From contig NZ_JACCAS010000002.1 in NCBI RefSeq assembly GCF_013409255.1, forward strand, positions 3,090,001 to 3,154,000: 64,000 nucleotides of DNA, in the 5' to 3' direction. This DNA is from Paraburkholderia bryophila. Its GTDB lineage: Bacteria; Pseudomonadota; Gammaproteobacteria; Burkholderiales; Burkholderiaceae. The notes beneath the pieces are model-generated. The model searched no databases and had not been told where the DNA came from. It worked only from the letters and a program-made list of their open reading frames with translations. A program made the position numbers and the translations under genes. The stretch's first letter is position 1, and the number at the start of each line of letters is the position of its first letter. Of this stretch, positions 26,364 to 35,045 are shown in pieces.

Positions 26364-26939
26364 TCAGGCGGCCTTGCGTCGCATCTGGCCGACGGACAGC
26401 CACAGCGCGGACACCAGAAAATAGATCGCGCCCACCGCCGCGTACGCCGCCACTCGGGAGATAACCGGCGGCGTGGCCGTGTGGGCTTGCACGATAAAGA
26501 ACGTGCCTGCGATCGCCGACTGCGCGCCGCTCAAAATCATGGCCCACTGCGCGCCGAATTGTTTCCAGCGGCGCGCTGCCGTGCCGAGTTGAAGCAGCCC
26601 GGCCAGTATCGCCCAAATGCCAAACACGCCCAGTACCCAGCTCATGTCGACGCTCAAGGCAACGACCACCGCGGTCGTCGTCAGGATACTGATGACGACA
26701 TTGATTGCCTGAGTACGGCTTTCGGCCATTCCGCCCGTGCGCGACATGTCGATGTAATTAGCCAGCGCATCCCATGCCGGATAGACGACCAGCAGCGCGG
26801 CGCCGGCCTCCGGGGAATGCTGTCCGAGGGAGAAAGCAAGCGCGACCCAGGCAACGGAAAACGCTGCCCGAATGAAGTAATACTGCGTGAGCCACCGTTC
26901 TTCGCGAGCACGTGTGGGATCGGTGCGGCGATCGTTCAT
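26364..26939 (-). CDS. DUF308-like integral membrane protein
   Basis: 191 residues, ATG 26939 preceded by AAGGAG. About six hydrophobic segments (FIRAAFSVAWVALAFSLG, AINVVISILTTTAVVVAL, WVLGVFGIWAILAGLLQL, AMILSGAQSAIAGTFFIVQ, YAAVGAIYFLVSALWLSV) fit the HdeD/DUF308 type. Function unknown. It ends nine bases from the convergent aminopeptidase stop and starts 109 bp downstream of the second small secreted protein gene on the same strand, so it may be the last gene of that molybdoenzyme operon. Confidence 0.7.
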   Translation of the reverse strand: MNDRRTDPTRAREERWLTQYYFIRAAFSVAWVALAFSLGQHSPEAGAALLVVYPAWDALANYIDMSRTGGMAESRTQAINVVISILTTTAVVVALSVDMSWVLGVFGIWAILAGLLQLGTAARRWKQFGAQWAMILSGAQSAIAGTFFIVQAHTATPPVISRVAAYAAVGAIYFLVSALWLSVGQMRRKAA

Positions 26940-27048
26940 TGCAACTCCTTCTGGATTGTCGACGACCGGAGTCGTCGATAGATTCTGGGCGCCTGGTCGG
27001 CCGACAACGCCAGGCGGTTGCCCGCGCAGCGTGCGTCGGCCGCATGAC

Positions 27049-27663
27049 TTACATCGGGGGCGCGACGCCGTCCTTTTCGACGACGACGAAGTTACCGTCG
27101 TAAGCGCCGTCTTTCCCATGAATCGCCACCACGAAGACCTGCTTGCCTGCCTTCAGATCGTCGCGCGTTGCGGGAATGAGCGTGACGACCGGCGCGTTGG
27201 CCGGCACGTTGATGACGTTGGTGCCGCCCTTGTACGACAGTTTCAGATCGCGGCCGCTGGTGCCTTGCACCACGGTGTCGACGTTGGCGTTTGTCATCGA
27301 CGTGTTGGCGCCGAGGTCCCAGGCATAGTGTCCCTCTCCCGTACCGCGCGCGGCTTCGGGGAACACCAGCACCTCCTTGGCGACCAGCTTGCCGTCCGGT
27401 CCGGGCGTTGCCGCAGCGCCGACGTATGAGCCGGGTTTGATGTCCGAAAGCTGGACGGCCTTCACGGCGTTCAGGTGCGTCGAGTCCTTCATCTGGATCG
27501 TGACGGTGTCGCCGCTGCGGCGGTGTACCTGCAGCGTGTTGCCCGAGAACGACTCGATCGCGCCTCGGATCCGTTCGGGCTTGTCGGTGGACGATTGAGC
27601 GAAGGCCGTTCCGGCGAGCGTCAGCGCCAGGGTGGAAATAGCGAGTTTGAGGCGAATCGACAT
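27049..27663 (-). CDS. Small secreted DUF5666-like beta-rich protein (copy 2)
   Basis: 204 residues with a Sec signal ending AFA-QS. Clear paralogue of 7820-8452. Shared features are an opening GxIESFSGNTLQVH-type strand, DIKPGSYVGAAATPGPDGKL, RGTGEGHYAWDLG, SMTNANV and a final GVAPPM. No known active-site residues. In this cluster it is the third gene (after cytochrome b and molybdoprotein), whereas in copy 1 it is first. The change of order with retained content supports a functional link. The role is inferred only as a periplasmic accessory of the molybdoenzyme. Confidence 0.75.
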   Translation of the reverse strand: MSIRLKLAISTLALTLAGTAFAQSSTDKPERIRGAIESFSGNTLQVHRRSGDTVTIQMKDSTHLNAVKAVQLSDIKPGSYVGAAATPGPDGKLVAKEVLVFPEAARGTGEGHYAWDLGANTSMTNANVDTVVQGTSGRDLKLSYKGGTNVINVPANAPVVTLIPATRDDLKAGKQVFVVAIHGKDGAYDGNFVVVEKDGVAPPM

Positions 27664-27694
27664 GAATGCTCCGTATGTGCAGTAGTGGTGTGAA

Positions 27695-27752
27695 ACTTGA
27701 AGTTGAAGCTGGAACTTGAGGCTTGACGTTGAATCTTGATGTTGAAGCTTGG
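27695..27752. repeat. Three degenerate tandem 19-20 bp repeats
   Basis: Units beginning ACTTGAAGTTGAAGC (27695), ACTTGAGGCTTGACG (27714) and ATCTTGATGTTGAAGC (27733) run head to tail between the molybdoprotein and small secreted protein genes of module 2. Not coding in any convincing frame. They may be a slippage tract or an intra-operon RNA element. Confidence 0.65.
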
Positions 27753-27778
27753 CGTGAGTGAAAACTTGCGGCGCCGGC

Positions 27779-28570
27779 TCAGGAACCTCCGAACCAGTTG
27801 TACCCCTGGTTTTCCCAATATCCGCCGGGAAACTCGTTGGTGATCGTGATCGCCACGATGTGTTTCGGGTTCTTGTAGCCGAGCTTGGTCGGCATCCGAA
27901 GCTTCATCGGGAAGCCGTACCGCGCGGGCAGAATGTTGCCGTCGTAGGTCAACGTGAGCTGGGTCTGGGGATGCAGTGCCGTGGGCATGTCGATGCTGGT
28001 CCAGTAGTCGTCGGCGCAATGCAAGGCGACATACTTCGCCGTCGTATCCGCTTCGACCAGCGCGAGGAAATCGGAAAATCGCACGCCGCCCCATTTCCCT
28101 ATGGCGCTCCAGCCTTCAATGCAGATGTGCCGGGTGACCTGGCTTTGTTGCGGCAACGCGCGCAGTTCGGCGAGCGTCCAGCGGGCTTTGCCTTTGACCC
28201 GTCCTTTCAACTCGAGACGATAGGCCTGAGGATCGACGACCGGCACCTGATCGATGTCGTAGTACGCATTGAATGGAAACGGCTGCGTGATCATCGACTC
28301 GGGGTAAGTCGGCGCGAGCTCGCGCGGGTCGAACAGGCGTGCCTGGGCGTCGTCGTTGAAGGCGGAGACTCTGCGTAACATCGTCTCGACCGATTTGTCG
28401 GTCTTCAGGTCGCAACCCGACAGCAGCATCAAACCGCCGAGCGTGAGGATTCTTTTACCCAGCAAGCGTCGTGCGAAGGATTGAAGTTCACCTCGTGCAT
28501 CCTTGACGATGGAAGCCGCGTCGGGTCGATATGCCGGAGCGGGCATAGCGCCGCGTTTTGGGGAGTTCAT
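27779..28570 (-). CDS. Exported sulfite-oxidase-fold molybdopterin oxidoreductase (copy 2)
   Basis: 263 residues, paralogue of 6317-7090. The leader has RR at 34-35 and a hydrophobic stretch ending LLSGC (residues 49-53), compatible with twin-arginine export and possible lipidation; the motif is less perfect than in copy 1. The molybdenum ligand is C150 in RHICIEGWSAIGKWGG. Conserved blocks are LHPQTQLTLTYDG, MPTKLGYKNPKHI and PGGYWENQGYNWFGG. It starts two bases after the cytochrome b stop. Substrate unknown; divergence from copy 1 around the active-site region (ALHCADDYW versus GFKCADRYY) leaves room for a different one. Confidence 0.88.
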   Translation of the reverse strand: MNSPKRGAMPAPAYRPDAASIVKDARGELQSFARRLLGKRILTLGGLMLLSGCDLKTDKSVETMLRRVSAFNDDAQARLFDPRELAPTYPESMITQPFPFNAYYDIDQVPVVDPQAYRLELKGRVKGKARWTLAELRALPQQSQVTRHICIEGWSAIGKWGGVRFSDFLALVEADTTAKYVALHCADDYWTSIDMPTALHPQTQLTLTYDGNILPARYGFPMKLRMPTKLGYKNPKHIVAITITNEFPGGYWENQGYNWFGGS

Positions 28571-28572
28571 CT

Positions 28573-29166
28573 TTAGCGGCCTCGAATGATCGTCAGCAAG
28601 GAACGTGGAACTAGGGCGACCATGGTTACGTGCACGATCAGAAATCCAACGAGTCCACTCATGGCGACAAAATGGACGACGCGCGCGTTATCGAAGCCCC
28701 CCATCAGCGTGCGCAGAAGCGGGAATTGCACGGGTTTCCATACCGTCAGACCCGACAGAACGACAAGTGCGATGTCGGCAAGCACGGCAAGGTAAGCCAA
28801 CTTCTGGACGGCGTTGTACTGGGTCGGATCAGCGTGCGCCAGCTTGCCTCGCATGGCGGCAAGCAGATCCGAGCCGACGGCGCGAAGCGTGACCGGAAAC
28901 AGCTTCGTGCGCAGGCGTCCCGTCGCGATGCTCAGCCCCAGATACGCAACAAAGTTAATGACGAGGATCCACATGATCGCGAAGTGCCAGAGCAGCGCAC
29001 CGCCTAGCCAACTGCCCAGCGTGATGGCGGCGGGAAACCTGAGGCTCGGGAAAATAGGCGACGCGTTATAGATCTGCCAGCCGCTCATGCACATCGCAAT
29101 CACTGCGGCGGCATTGAACCAGTGAAAAATGCGGACGTAAGCGGGGTGGGCAAGCGTGCTGTTCAT
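28573..29166 (-). CDS. Cytochrome b561-type membrane subunit (copy 2)
   Basis: 197 residues from 29166 (an ATG five codons upstream at 29181 is equally possible; neither has a strong ribosome-binding site). Four helices, with haem-ligand candidates His in YVRIFHWFNAAAV, LWHFAIMWIL and VHFVAMSGLVGFLIVHV. Close paralogue of 7087-7719, including SGWQIYNASPIFP and GLTVWKPVQFP. Electron donor or acceptor for the molybdoprotein two bases downstream. First gene of module 2. Confidence 0.86.
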   Translation of the reverse strand: MNSTLAHPAYVRIFHWFNAAAVIAMCMSGWQIYNASPIFPSLRFPAAITLGSWLGGALLWHFAIMWILVINFVAYLGLSIATGRLRTKLFPVTLRAVGSDLLAAMRGKLAHADPTQYNAVQKLAYLAVLADIALVVLSGLTVWKPVQFPLLRTLMGGFDNARVVHFVAMSGLVGFLIVHVTMVALVPRSLLTIIRGR

Positions 29167-29181
29167 GGGAGCATTGGGCAT

Positions 29182-29543
29182 CGGGTTGTCGGCGTGACGG
29201 CGTGACGGCGTGTTGGCGTGTTGGCGCAGGAAGGAGGCCGTCTCGGGCGACTCGATCGATGGGCTTCGGTTCGGTGTGAGAATCGCATCCGGCGCAGGTT
29301 GACGCCATCGGTCGAATGACCGATCCCCGGGGTAGGGAGGTGGTGAGGTGGGGTTTCGGTTTGTTGCGCCCGCTGCGTCACTGGCGTGCCGCAGGGCTTC
29401 GGCGATCGGCTTGCGCTGACTGGGATCAGCGCTGCCGGTCGTTTTATCTGATAACTACCGCGCAACAACCGCGCGATGCGTCACGCAGCATTGCGCGGCC
29501 GCTGCCGTCAACTTCGAATGGCGCGCGGCCGCATGGCCCGCTT
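29182..29543. other. Intergenic region upstream of molybdoenzyme module 2
   Basis: This 362-bp region has no supported gene. It carries short head-to-tail repeats near 29189-29226 (GTGACGGC twice, then GTGTTGGC twice) and, read leftward, an AT-richer patch around 29440-29460 that could hold the module 2 promoter. It is also the 3' side of the ribonucleotide reductase gene, whose transcript points into it; I see no clear terminator. Confidence 0.4.
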
Positions 29544-32114
29544 TCACCCGCATGCGCCGACCTCGCCGCACGCCGTGCAAAAGTCGCAGCCGTCCTTGCG
29601 AATCACCGCATTCGCGCCGCACGACCCGCATTTGCGTCCGAGCATGGTCTGCAGTCCGAGCACGCCGCCGGCCTGCGCCGACGTGGCGGCGTCATCGCCA
29701 TCGTCCGGAGTCGGCCGGATGCCGAAGTCCGCCGACAACGCCGTTTCCGCCTTCATCTGCCCGCGCGGCAAACGCGCCAGCCTACGCGACGGCACCTGAT
29801 TGCCCTCGGCGTCGAGAAAGCCGCGTCGGTGCAGAATCTGCTGGATCGCGAACGCGAGCGCGGCCACTTCCGAATCGTGCCAGCGTGGCGTGCGATGACC
29901 GTCGAGCCGCTGCACGTCGCCGAGCCGCACCTGCCCGCGATCCCACGACACCTTGCGCATGTCCTGCAGATTGCGCGCGACGAACCCGCCGCGTGCGGCC
30001 AGCGACAACGAGCGCATGGTCGCCGTGATCCATTGCTGCGATTCGTCGCGCTGACCGGTCGGAATAAAGAACTCGATAGGACGCTCGATGCTGACCTCTT
30101 CGCCGCCCAGCCGCCCCGTGACTTCGATAAACGACACCGCCACATACAGCGACTTCTTGCCGGCCTGGGTCAGATATTCGACCTTCTCGATGATCGCCGG
30201 CAGTTCGCCTTTGGGCCGATGGTCGATCGCGATTCGCAGCGGATCCTGATCGTTGTCGGCCAGCGAGTCCTCCGCTTGCGCCGGCGGCGGGCTCACGCTG
30301 AGCACCGCGCCGAGCGTCTCGTTCGGGCGATACGTGGCGAGGCCCTTGAGGCCGTTTTTCCAGGCGTCGAAATAGAGGCTTTCGAACGCGTCGAACGGAT
30401 AGTCGGCGGGGACGTTGACCGTCTTCGAGATCGATGTGTCCACATACGGTTGCACGGCCGCCATCATGTCGAGATGGTCGCGCGCCGACATCTCCAGCGC
30501 GCTGACGAAGTACTCCGGCAGCTTGCCGACATCGCCGCCCAGCTCGCGATATAGCCGGTATGCGTAGTCTTCGACGTCGAACGATTCGCGGCCGCCGTCG
30601 GCCATCACCTTCATGCGCGTGTAGGTCCACGAGAAGGCCGGCTCGATGCCGTTCGACGCGTTGTCCGCGAACGCGAGGCTCACCGTGCCGGTCGGCGCGA
30701 TCGAGAGCAGATGGCTGTTGCGAATGCCGTCGCGGCGAATCGCCGCCTTCAGGTCGTCGGGCAGACGCGACGCGAAGGTGCCCGCTTCCAGATAGCGGCC
30801 GGCGTCGAACAGCGGAAACGCGCCGCGCTCGCGCGCCAACTCCACCGATGCGCGATACGCTTCGTCGCGCATCAGCCGCGCGATCCGCACCGCGAAGTCG
30901 CGGCCGGCCTGCGAGTTGTAGCGCAGGCCGAGCATCACGAGCGTGTCGCCGAGCCCGGTGAAGCCGACGCCGATGCGCCGCTTCGCGTGCGACTCGTCGT
31001 ATTGCTGCGGCAGCGGCCACAGCGTGACGTCGAGCACGTCGTCGAGAAAGCGCACTTGCGTGCGGGTGCGTTGGGCGAGGCCGTCCCAGTCGAACGACGG
31101 CGTGCCGCCTTTCATCTGCGCGAACGGTTCGATCACGAAGCGCGTCAGGTTGAGCGGCCCGAGGTTGCAGCAGCCGTACGCAGGCAACGGCTGTTCGCCG
31201 CACGGATTGGTCGCGCGGATGGTTTCGACCGCGCGCAGATTGTTGTCCTCGTTCATCCGCGAGATGAATACGATGCCCGGTTCGGCGACGTCGTAGGTGG
31301 AGCGCATGATGCGCTCCCAGATCGCGCGCGCCGGGCGTTCGCTGTACACCCACAGGCCGTCGTCGCGCTGCCGCATGTCGTTGGCCGCGCGTAGCGCCGG
31401 CGACGGCTCGCCGCGATGCACGAGCTGCCAGGGCTGATCGGCTTCGACGGCCCGCATGAAGGCGTCGGTGACGCCGACCGAGACGTTGAAGTTGTTCCAG
31501 CGGCCTTTCGAATGCTTGGCCTCGATGAATTCGAGCAGGTCGGGGTGGTCGCAGTCGAGCACCGCCATCTGCGCGCCGCGCCGCGAACCCGCGCTTTCGA
31601 CGGTGCGGCACGACGCGTCGAACACGTCCATATAGCTGCACGGTCCGGACGCCGATGAACTGGTGCTGTGAACCCGCGCGCCCTTGGGGCGGATCGCCGA
31701 GAAGTTGTAGCCGACGCCGCCGCCGCGGCGCATGGTTTCGGCCGCTTGCAGCAACGCGACGTAGATGCCGGGCAGGCCTTGTTCGTCGACGCCCTGAATC
31801 GCGTCGCCGACCGGCTGCACGAAGCAGTTGATCAGCGTGGCGGCGATGCCGGTGCCGGCCGCGCTCATGATGCGGCCCGCGCCGAGCGCACCGTGCCGCA
31901 GATTGTCGACGAAGCGCGCTTCTACGGATTCACGTAGCGCTTCCGGCTCGGCCTGGGCGACGCCGTGGGCGACGCGCTGGAACACGTCGTCGACCGATTG
32001 CTCGTCGCCTTTCGCGTATTTTTCAAGCAGGACGTCGACGGAGAACTGTTGCGGTGCGACGAGCGGGGCCGGGGCGGCCGATGCGGTGCGGGTGTCCGGC
32101 GTGTCTTCTGCCAT
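29544..32114 (-). CDS. nrdJ: Class II adenosylcobalamin-dependent ribonucleotide reductase
   Basis: 856 residues. Reduces ribonucleotides to deoxyribonucleotides without oxygen, using coenzyme B12. Family blocks visible are GYNFSAIRPKGARV, SAGSRRGAQMAVLDC, the radical/active-site NPCGEQPLPAYGCCNLGPLN, and GVGFTGLGDTLVMLGLRY. The C terminus has a Cys-rich zinc-ribbon tail (CGSCGANAVIRKDGCDFCTA) that carries the redox-shuttle cysteines. Start at 32114 chosen over an upstream ATG ten codons earlier because of GAGGG placement and an otherwise unconserved extension. No cobalamin riboswitch is obvious upstream. Confidence 0.95.
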   Translation of the reverse strand: MAEDTPDTRTASAAPAPLVAPQQFSVDVLLEKYAKGDEQSVDDVFQRVAHGVAQAEPEALRESVEARFVDNLRHGALGAGRIMSAAGTGIAATLINCFVQPVGDAIQGVDEQGLPGIYVALLQAAETMRRGGGVGYNFSAIRPKGARVHSTSSSASGPCSYMDVFDASCRTVESAGSRRGAQMAVLDCDHPDLLEFIEAKHSKGRWNNFNVSVGVTDAFMRAVEADQPWQLVHRGEPSPALRAANDMRQRDDGLWVYSERPARAIWERIMRSTYDVAEPGIVFISRMNEDNNLRAVETIRATNPCGEQPLPAYGCCNLGPLNLTRFVIEPFAQMKGGTPSFDWDGLAQRTRTQVRFLDDVLDVTLWPLPQQYDESHAKRRIGVGFTGLGDTLVMLGLRYNSQAGRDFAVRIARLMRDEAYRASVELARERGAFPLFDAGRYLEAGTFASRLPDDLKAAIRRDGIRNSHLLSIAPTGTVSLAFADNASNGIEPAFSWTYTRMKVMADGGRESFDVEDYAYRLYRELGGDVGKLPEYFVSALEMSARDHLDMMAAVQPYVDTSISKTVNVPADYPFDAFESLYFDAWKNGLKGLATYRPNETLGAVLSVSPPPAQAEDSLADNDQDPLRIAIDHRPKGELPAIIEKVEYLTQAGKKSLYVAVSFIEVTGRLGGEEVSIERPIEFFIPTGQRDESQQWITATMRSLSLAARGGFVARNLQDMRKVSWDRGQVRLGDVQRLDGHRTPRWHDSEVAALAFAIQQILHRRGFLDAEGNQVPSRRLARLPRGQMKAETALSADFGIRPTPDDGDDAATSAQAGGVLGLQTMLGRKCGSCGANAVIRKDGCDFCTACGEVGACG

Positions 32115-32348
32115 GGTATGCCCTCGGACGACGCCGCGAGACACGCGGCGCGCTGGGTGGAAACGCGAGAGTCACGGTAGCCGGACAGCGAAGCCGGCGC
32201 GGTGACGGGGCGCAATCTCCTGCACCTTAGCTCAGCGCGCGAGGGGTCGCAATCGGAAGGGGTTTTGCATCGCGGGATGACACGTGGCGCCTGAGGGAGG
32301 CGCTATGCGGCGGGTCTTGTGGCGGGGCCACCGGAAAACGGAAAAACT

Positions 32349-32639
32349 TCAGGCTTCGGCGAATTCACCCAGCAGTTCGGCGCAAATCATTGCCGACGCA
32401 TTCGCGGGCGCCGGCCGCTCGGCCGGTTTGAACACCGCGTCGCCGCGGCGGATCTTGCGGCGCGACACCGCGCAGGTGCCGGACGTGTGCGCCGACCGGC
32501 GGCGCCAGCGCTGCTCGCCATAATGACATTTCCCCGGTTCGACCCATCGGATCACCAGCGTCGTATCGGAGCGTTCGAGAATTTCGATGCGCACGCCGTT
32601 GGTACCGTCAAGGGGGATGGACTCTAAGGTCATCATCAT
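32349..32639 (-). CDS. DUF3331-like small protein
   Basis: Up to 96 residues. The fold looks like a short beta-rich domain (RIEILERSDTTLVIRWVEPG followed by CHYGEQRWRRRSAHTSGTCA and GDAVFKP) with two Cys, resembling DUF3331 of Burkholderia. Three consecutive ATGs (32639, 32636, 32633) follow GGAG; the second or third has the better spacing. Function unknown. It stands alone between nrdJ and the AI-2E-family permease. Confidence 0.7.
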   Translation of the reverse strand: MMMTLESIPLDGTNGVRIEILERSDTTLVIRWVEPGKCHYGEQRWRRRSAHTSGTCAVSRRKIRRGDAVFKPAERPAPANASAMICAELLGEFAEA

Positions 32640-33011
32640 CGGCTCCGTATTGTGGTGTGCCGAATGTAGTCCTGCGCGGGCTAGATAGCCATTGTGTCCG
32701 AGTTGAAACACTGTTCTCGAATTAGCAACAATGAAACTTGACATTCACCTGTGCCCGCCACGGCGGGGTTTTACGGGCCTGATGACGGCAATTTAGAGAT
32801 AAGGCGGATTTTTGCAACGCAGTGTTGTTCGTAGCGCGACGAGAGTCCCGCCCGTTAAGGCCGACGGCGCTTCCTTTAAGATGTCGTTATCGATGAGCGA
32901 CCGTGGCATGCCAGTTTAGCGGTTCTGGTTTTTTCCGGTCGGCTCGCGCGCACTTGAGGAAAGTTGCCTTGGGTCGCGCTTCCACGCTTTGATAAAACCA
33001 CCAGAGATCAC
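32640..33011. other. Intergenic region upstream of the AI-2E-family permease
   Basis: 372 bp between divergent genes with no supported coding sequence. It contains a GC-rich mini-hairpin followed by TTTT (32754-32772, stem CCCGC/GCGGG) with no gene upstream on that strand. AT-richer patches near 32700-32745 may hold promoters. Confidence 0.4.
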
Positions 33012-34118
33012 ATGAATTCACGCCCGCCTGTCACGCCACCTGAGTCGCCATCCGTCACGCCACCCGAATCGCCAACCTCGCCCGAGCGTCTGAAAAAGCA
33101 GCGGACCGCGTCGCTCGTGCTGTACATCGGGTTGGTGCTGCTGGCGTTGTGGGTCGTGCGCGATTTCATCGCGGTGGCGGCCTGGGCGAGCGTGCTGGCA
33201 ATCGCGCTGTGGCCGCTGCTGCGCAAGATCGAAGGGCACGGCTGGTTCCGTGGCCGCACCACGTTGATCGCCACGGTGTTGACGCTCGCGATCGCGTTGC
33301 TGGTGGTGCTGCCGGTCGGCATCGGGATTGCGCAGGCGTTACGCGAGGCGCACGACATGACCGACTGGTTCAAGACCGTGCAGGAAAACGGCATTGCGTT
33401 GCCGGACTTCGTTCAGCACCTGCCGTTCGGCGTGCAACAGGTTTCCGCGTGGTGGCAAGCTAACCTCGCGCAGCCGCTGCGCGATTCGGCGGCGATGAAG
33501 GGCTTGCACAGCACCACCGTGATGACGCTCGGCCGCCATTTCGGCGCGCGCGCGGCGCATGCGGTGATGGTGTTCGCGTTCATGCTCGTCACGCTGTTCG
33601 TGATCTTTCAGGCAGGGCCGCGTTTGTCCGGGTCGCTCTCCACCGGTATGCGGCGCGGTTTCGGCGAGGCTGGCGCGCAGCTTCTGCAACGCATGGCCAC
33701 GGCCGTGCGCGGCACCGTGTCGGGGCTGGTGGTGGTGGGACTCGGTGAAGGTGCGTTGCTCGGCGTGGCTTATGCGGTGACCGGCTTGCCGCATGTCGCG
33801 TTGCTCGCGTTGATCACCGCGATCGCCGCGATGCTGCCGTTCTGCGCGCCGCTCACGTTCGGCCTCGCGGCGTTGTGGCTGTTGTCGCAAGGGTCGGTAG
33901 CGGCGGCCATCGGGCTCGCGGTGTTCGGCTCGGTCGTGGTGTTCGTCGCCGAGCATTTCGTCCGGCCTGTGCTGATCGGCAACTCGACGCGCCTGCCGTT
34001 CCTGCTCGTGCTGTTCGGCATTCTCGGCGGCGCGGAAACCTTCGGTCTGCTGGGCATTTTTATCGGCCCGGCGTTGATGACCGTCTTGATGGTGTTGTGG
34101 ACCGACCTTGTGCAATAG
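33012..34118 (+). CDS. AI-2E family transporter-type membrane protein
   Basis: 368 residues, about eight helices, of the PerM/TqsA-like permease family (VLYIGLVLLALWVVRDFI; C-terminal FGLLGIFIGPALMTVLMVLW). Members export varied solutes; autoinducer-2 export is proven for few, so the substrate is open. After the ATG at 33012 the N terminus holds a Pro-rich stretch from two 21-bp DNA repeats (33030-33050 and 33054-33074), giving VTPPESPSVTPPESP. Single gene, convergent with the esterase gene 24 bp downstream. Confidence 0.86.
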   Translation: MNSRPPVTPPESPSVTPPESPTSPERLKKQRTASLVLYIGLVLLALWVVRDFIAVAAWASVLAIALWPLLRKIEGHGWFRGRTTLIATVLTLAIALLVVLPVGIGIAQALREAHDMTDWFKTVQENGIALPDFVQHLPFGVQQVSAWWQANLAQPLRDSAAMKGLHSTTVMTLGRHFGARAAHAVMVFAFMLVTLFVIFQAGPRLSGSLSTGMRRGFGEAGAQLLQRMATAVRGTVSGLVVVGLGEGALLGVAYAVTGLPHVALLALITAIAAMLPFCAPLTFGLAALWLLSQGSVAAAIGLAVFGSVVVFVAEHFVRPVLIGNSTRLPFLLVLFGILGGAETFGLLGIFIGPALMTVLMVLWTDLVQ

Positions 34119-34142
34119 TTGCACGCGGATTTCAGGTCCGTT

Positions 34143-35045
34143 TCAAGGGCGGCCGGTCGAGGGGTGATCCAGCGGTTGTGGTGGCGTTGGCGTTGGCGTT
34201 GGCGTTGGCGTTTTCACGCAGCCGAGCGTGTACTTCAGCGCGGCCGGTAGCAGCGCGCTCCAGACATCCCACGTGTGGGCGCCGTCGACGATACGCAGCG
34301 CCGCCGGATTGCCCGCCAGCCGCAGATGCGTGTACAGCGACGACGCATCGGCCTGGATCGCGAGATCGTCGTCGCCGGCGGCGATGAACATCGGCAGACG
34401 ATACGGCCGGCTCATATAGCGGTCCCACTGCGCCGGATAGTTGAGGTCATGCCAGACGCGCGGATCGAATTCGCGCTCGCCGAAGACCCCCACGCGTCGC
34501 GCCGCCGACGCGCGCGGCGGTTCGTTCGCGTAGATCGCGGGGCTCAGCAGCATGGCGCCGCAAAAGCGTTCCGGCTGCGTCAGCGCGTAACGCAGCGCGC
34601 CGAAGCCACCCATCGACACTCCACCGATCATGCGGCCGCCGCGCTGCGTCGACACGGCGTAGCGTGATTCGATCTCGGGCAGCAGATCGTCGAAGAACGC
34701 TGTCTCCATCTTCTCCTTGCGATCGACGTACCAGTCGGTGCCGCCTTGCGGCATCACGATCGCGACCGGCGGCATGTCCCTGTGGTCGATCAGCGCGTCG
34801 GCGGCGCTTTGCAGATGGCCTTGCGTGAGCCAGTCGTTGGCGTCGCCGTTATTGCCGTGCAGGAGATAGAGCACCGGAATGCGGGCGGCGTCGTGACGAT
34901 AGCCGGTCGGCAGATAGATCGTGTACGACCAGTCGCGGCCGAGCGCGTCGGCATGGAAGCTGCGGCTGATCACGGTGCTGGCGCAAGCCGCGCCGTGAGC
35001 GACGACGCACAGCGCAACGAGTGCGGAGTGTAGGAATGGACGCAT
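34143..35045 (-). CDS. Secreted esterase-family alpha/beta hydrolase
   Basis: 300 residues with a Sec signal (about 1-22). Putative esterase of the S-formylglutathione-hydrolase/antigen-85/Fes type: nucleophile S144 in GGVSMGGFGA, Asp in AAGDDDLAIQ, His in VDGAHTWDVW, oxyanion LLHGNNGD. The C terminus is a Thr-Pro repeat (KTPTPTPTPTP) encoded by a hexanucleotide microsatellite. It starts one base after the OpgC stop, so it is translationally linked to OpgC and may act on periplasmic glucans or their substituents; that link is inference from position. Confidence 0.85.
   Translation of the reverse strand: MRPFLHSALVALCVVAHGAACASTVISRSFHADALGRDWSYTIYLPTGYRHDAARIPVLYLLHGNNGDANDWLTQGHLQSAADALIDHRDMPPVAIVMPQGGTDWYVDRKEKMETAFFDDLLPEIESRYAVSTQRGGRMIGGVSMGGFGALRYALTQPERFCGAMLLSPAIYANEPPRASAARRVGVFGEREFDPRVWHDLNYPAQWDRYMSRPYRLPMFIAAGDDDLAIQADASSLYTHLRLAGNPAALRIVDGAHTWDVWSALLPAALKYTLGCVKTPTPTPTPTPPQPLDHPSTGRP
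34183..34212. repeat. Hexanucleotide microsatellite (GGCGTT)x5 inside the esterase gene
   Basis: Five perfect GGCGTT units, encoding the Thr-Pro tail on the minus strand. Loss or gain of units keeps frame, so tail length could vary between strains. Confidence 0.9.

Noticed and set aside
29544..32270. Cobalamin riboswitch upstream of nrdJ
   Set aside because: Read through the leader region 32115-32270 and saw no B12-box-like conserved string or the expected long structured leader.
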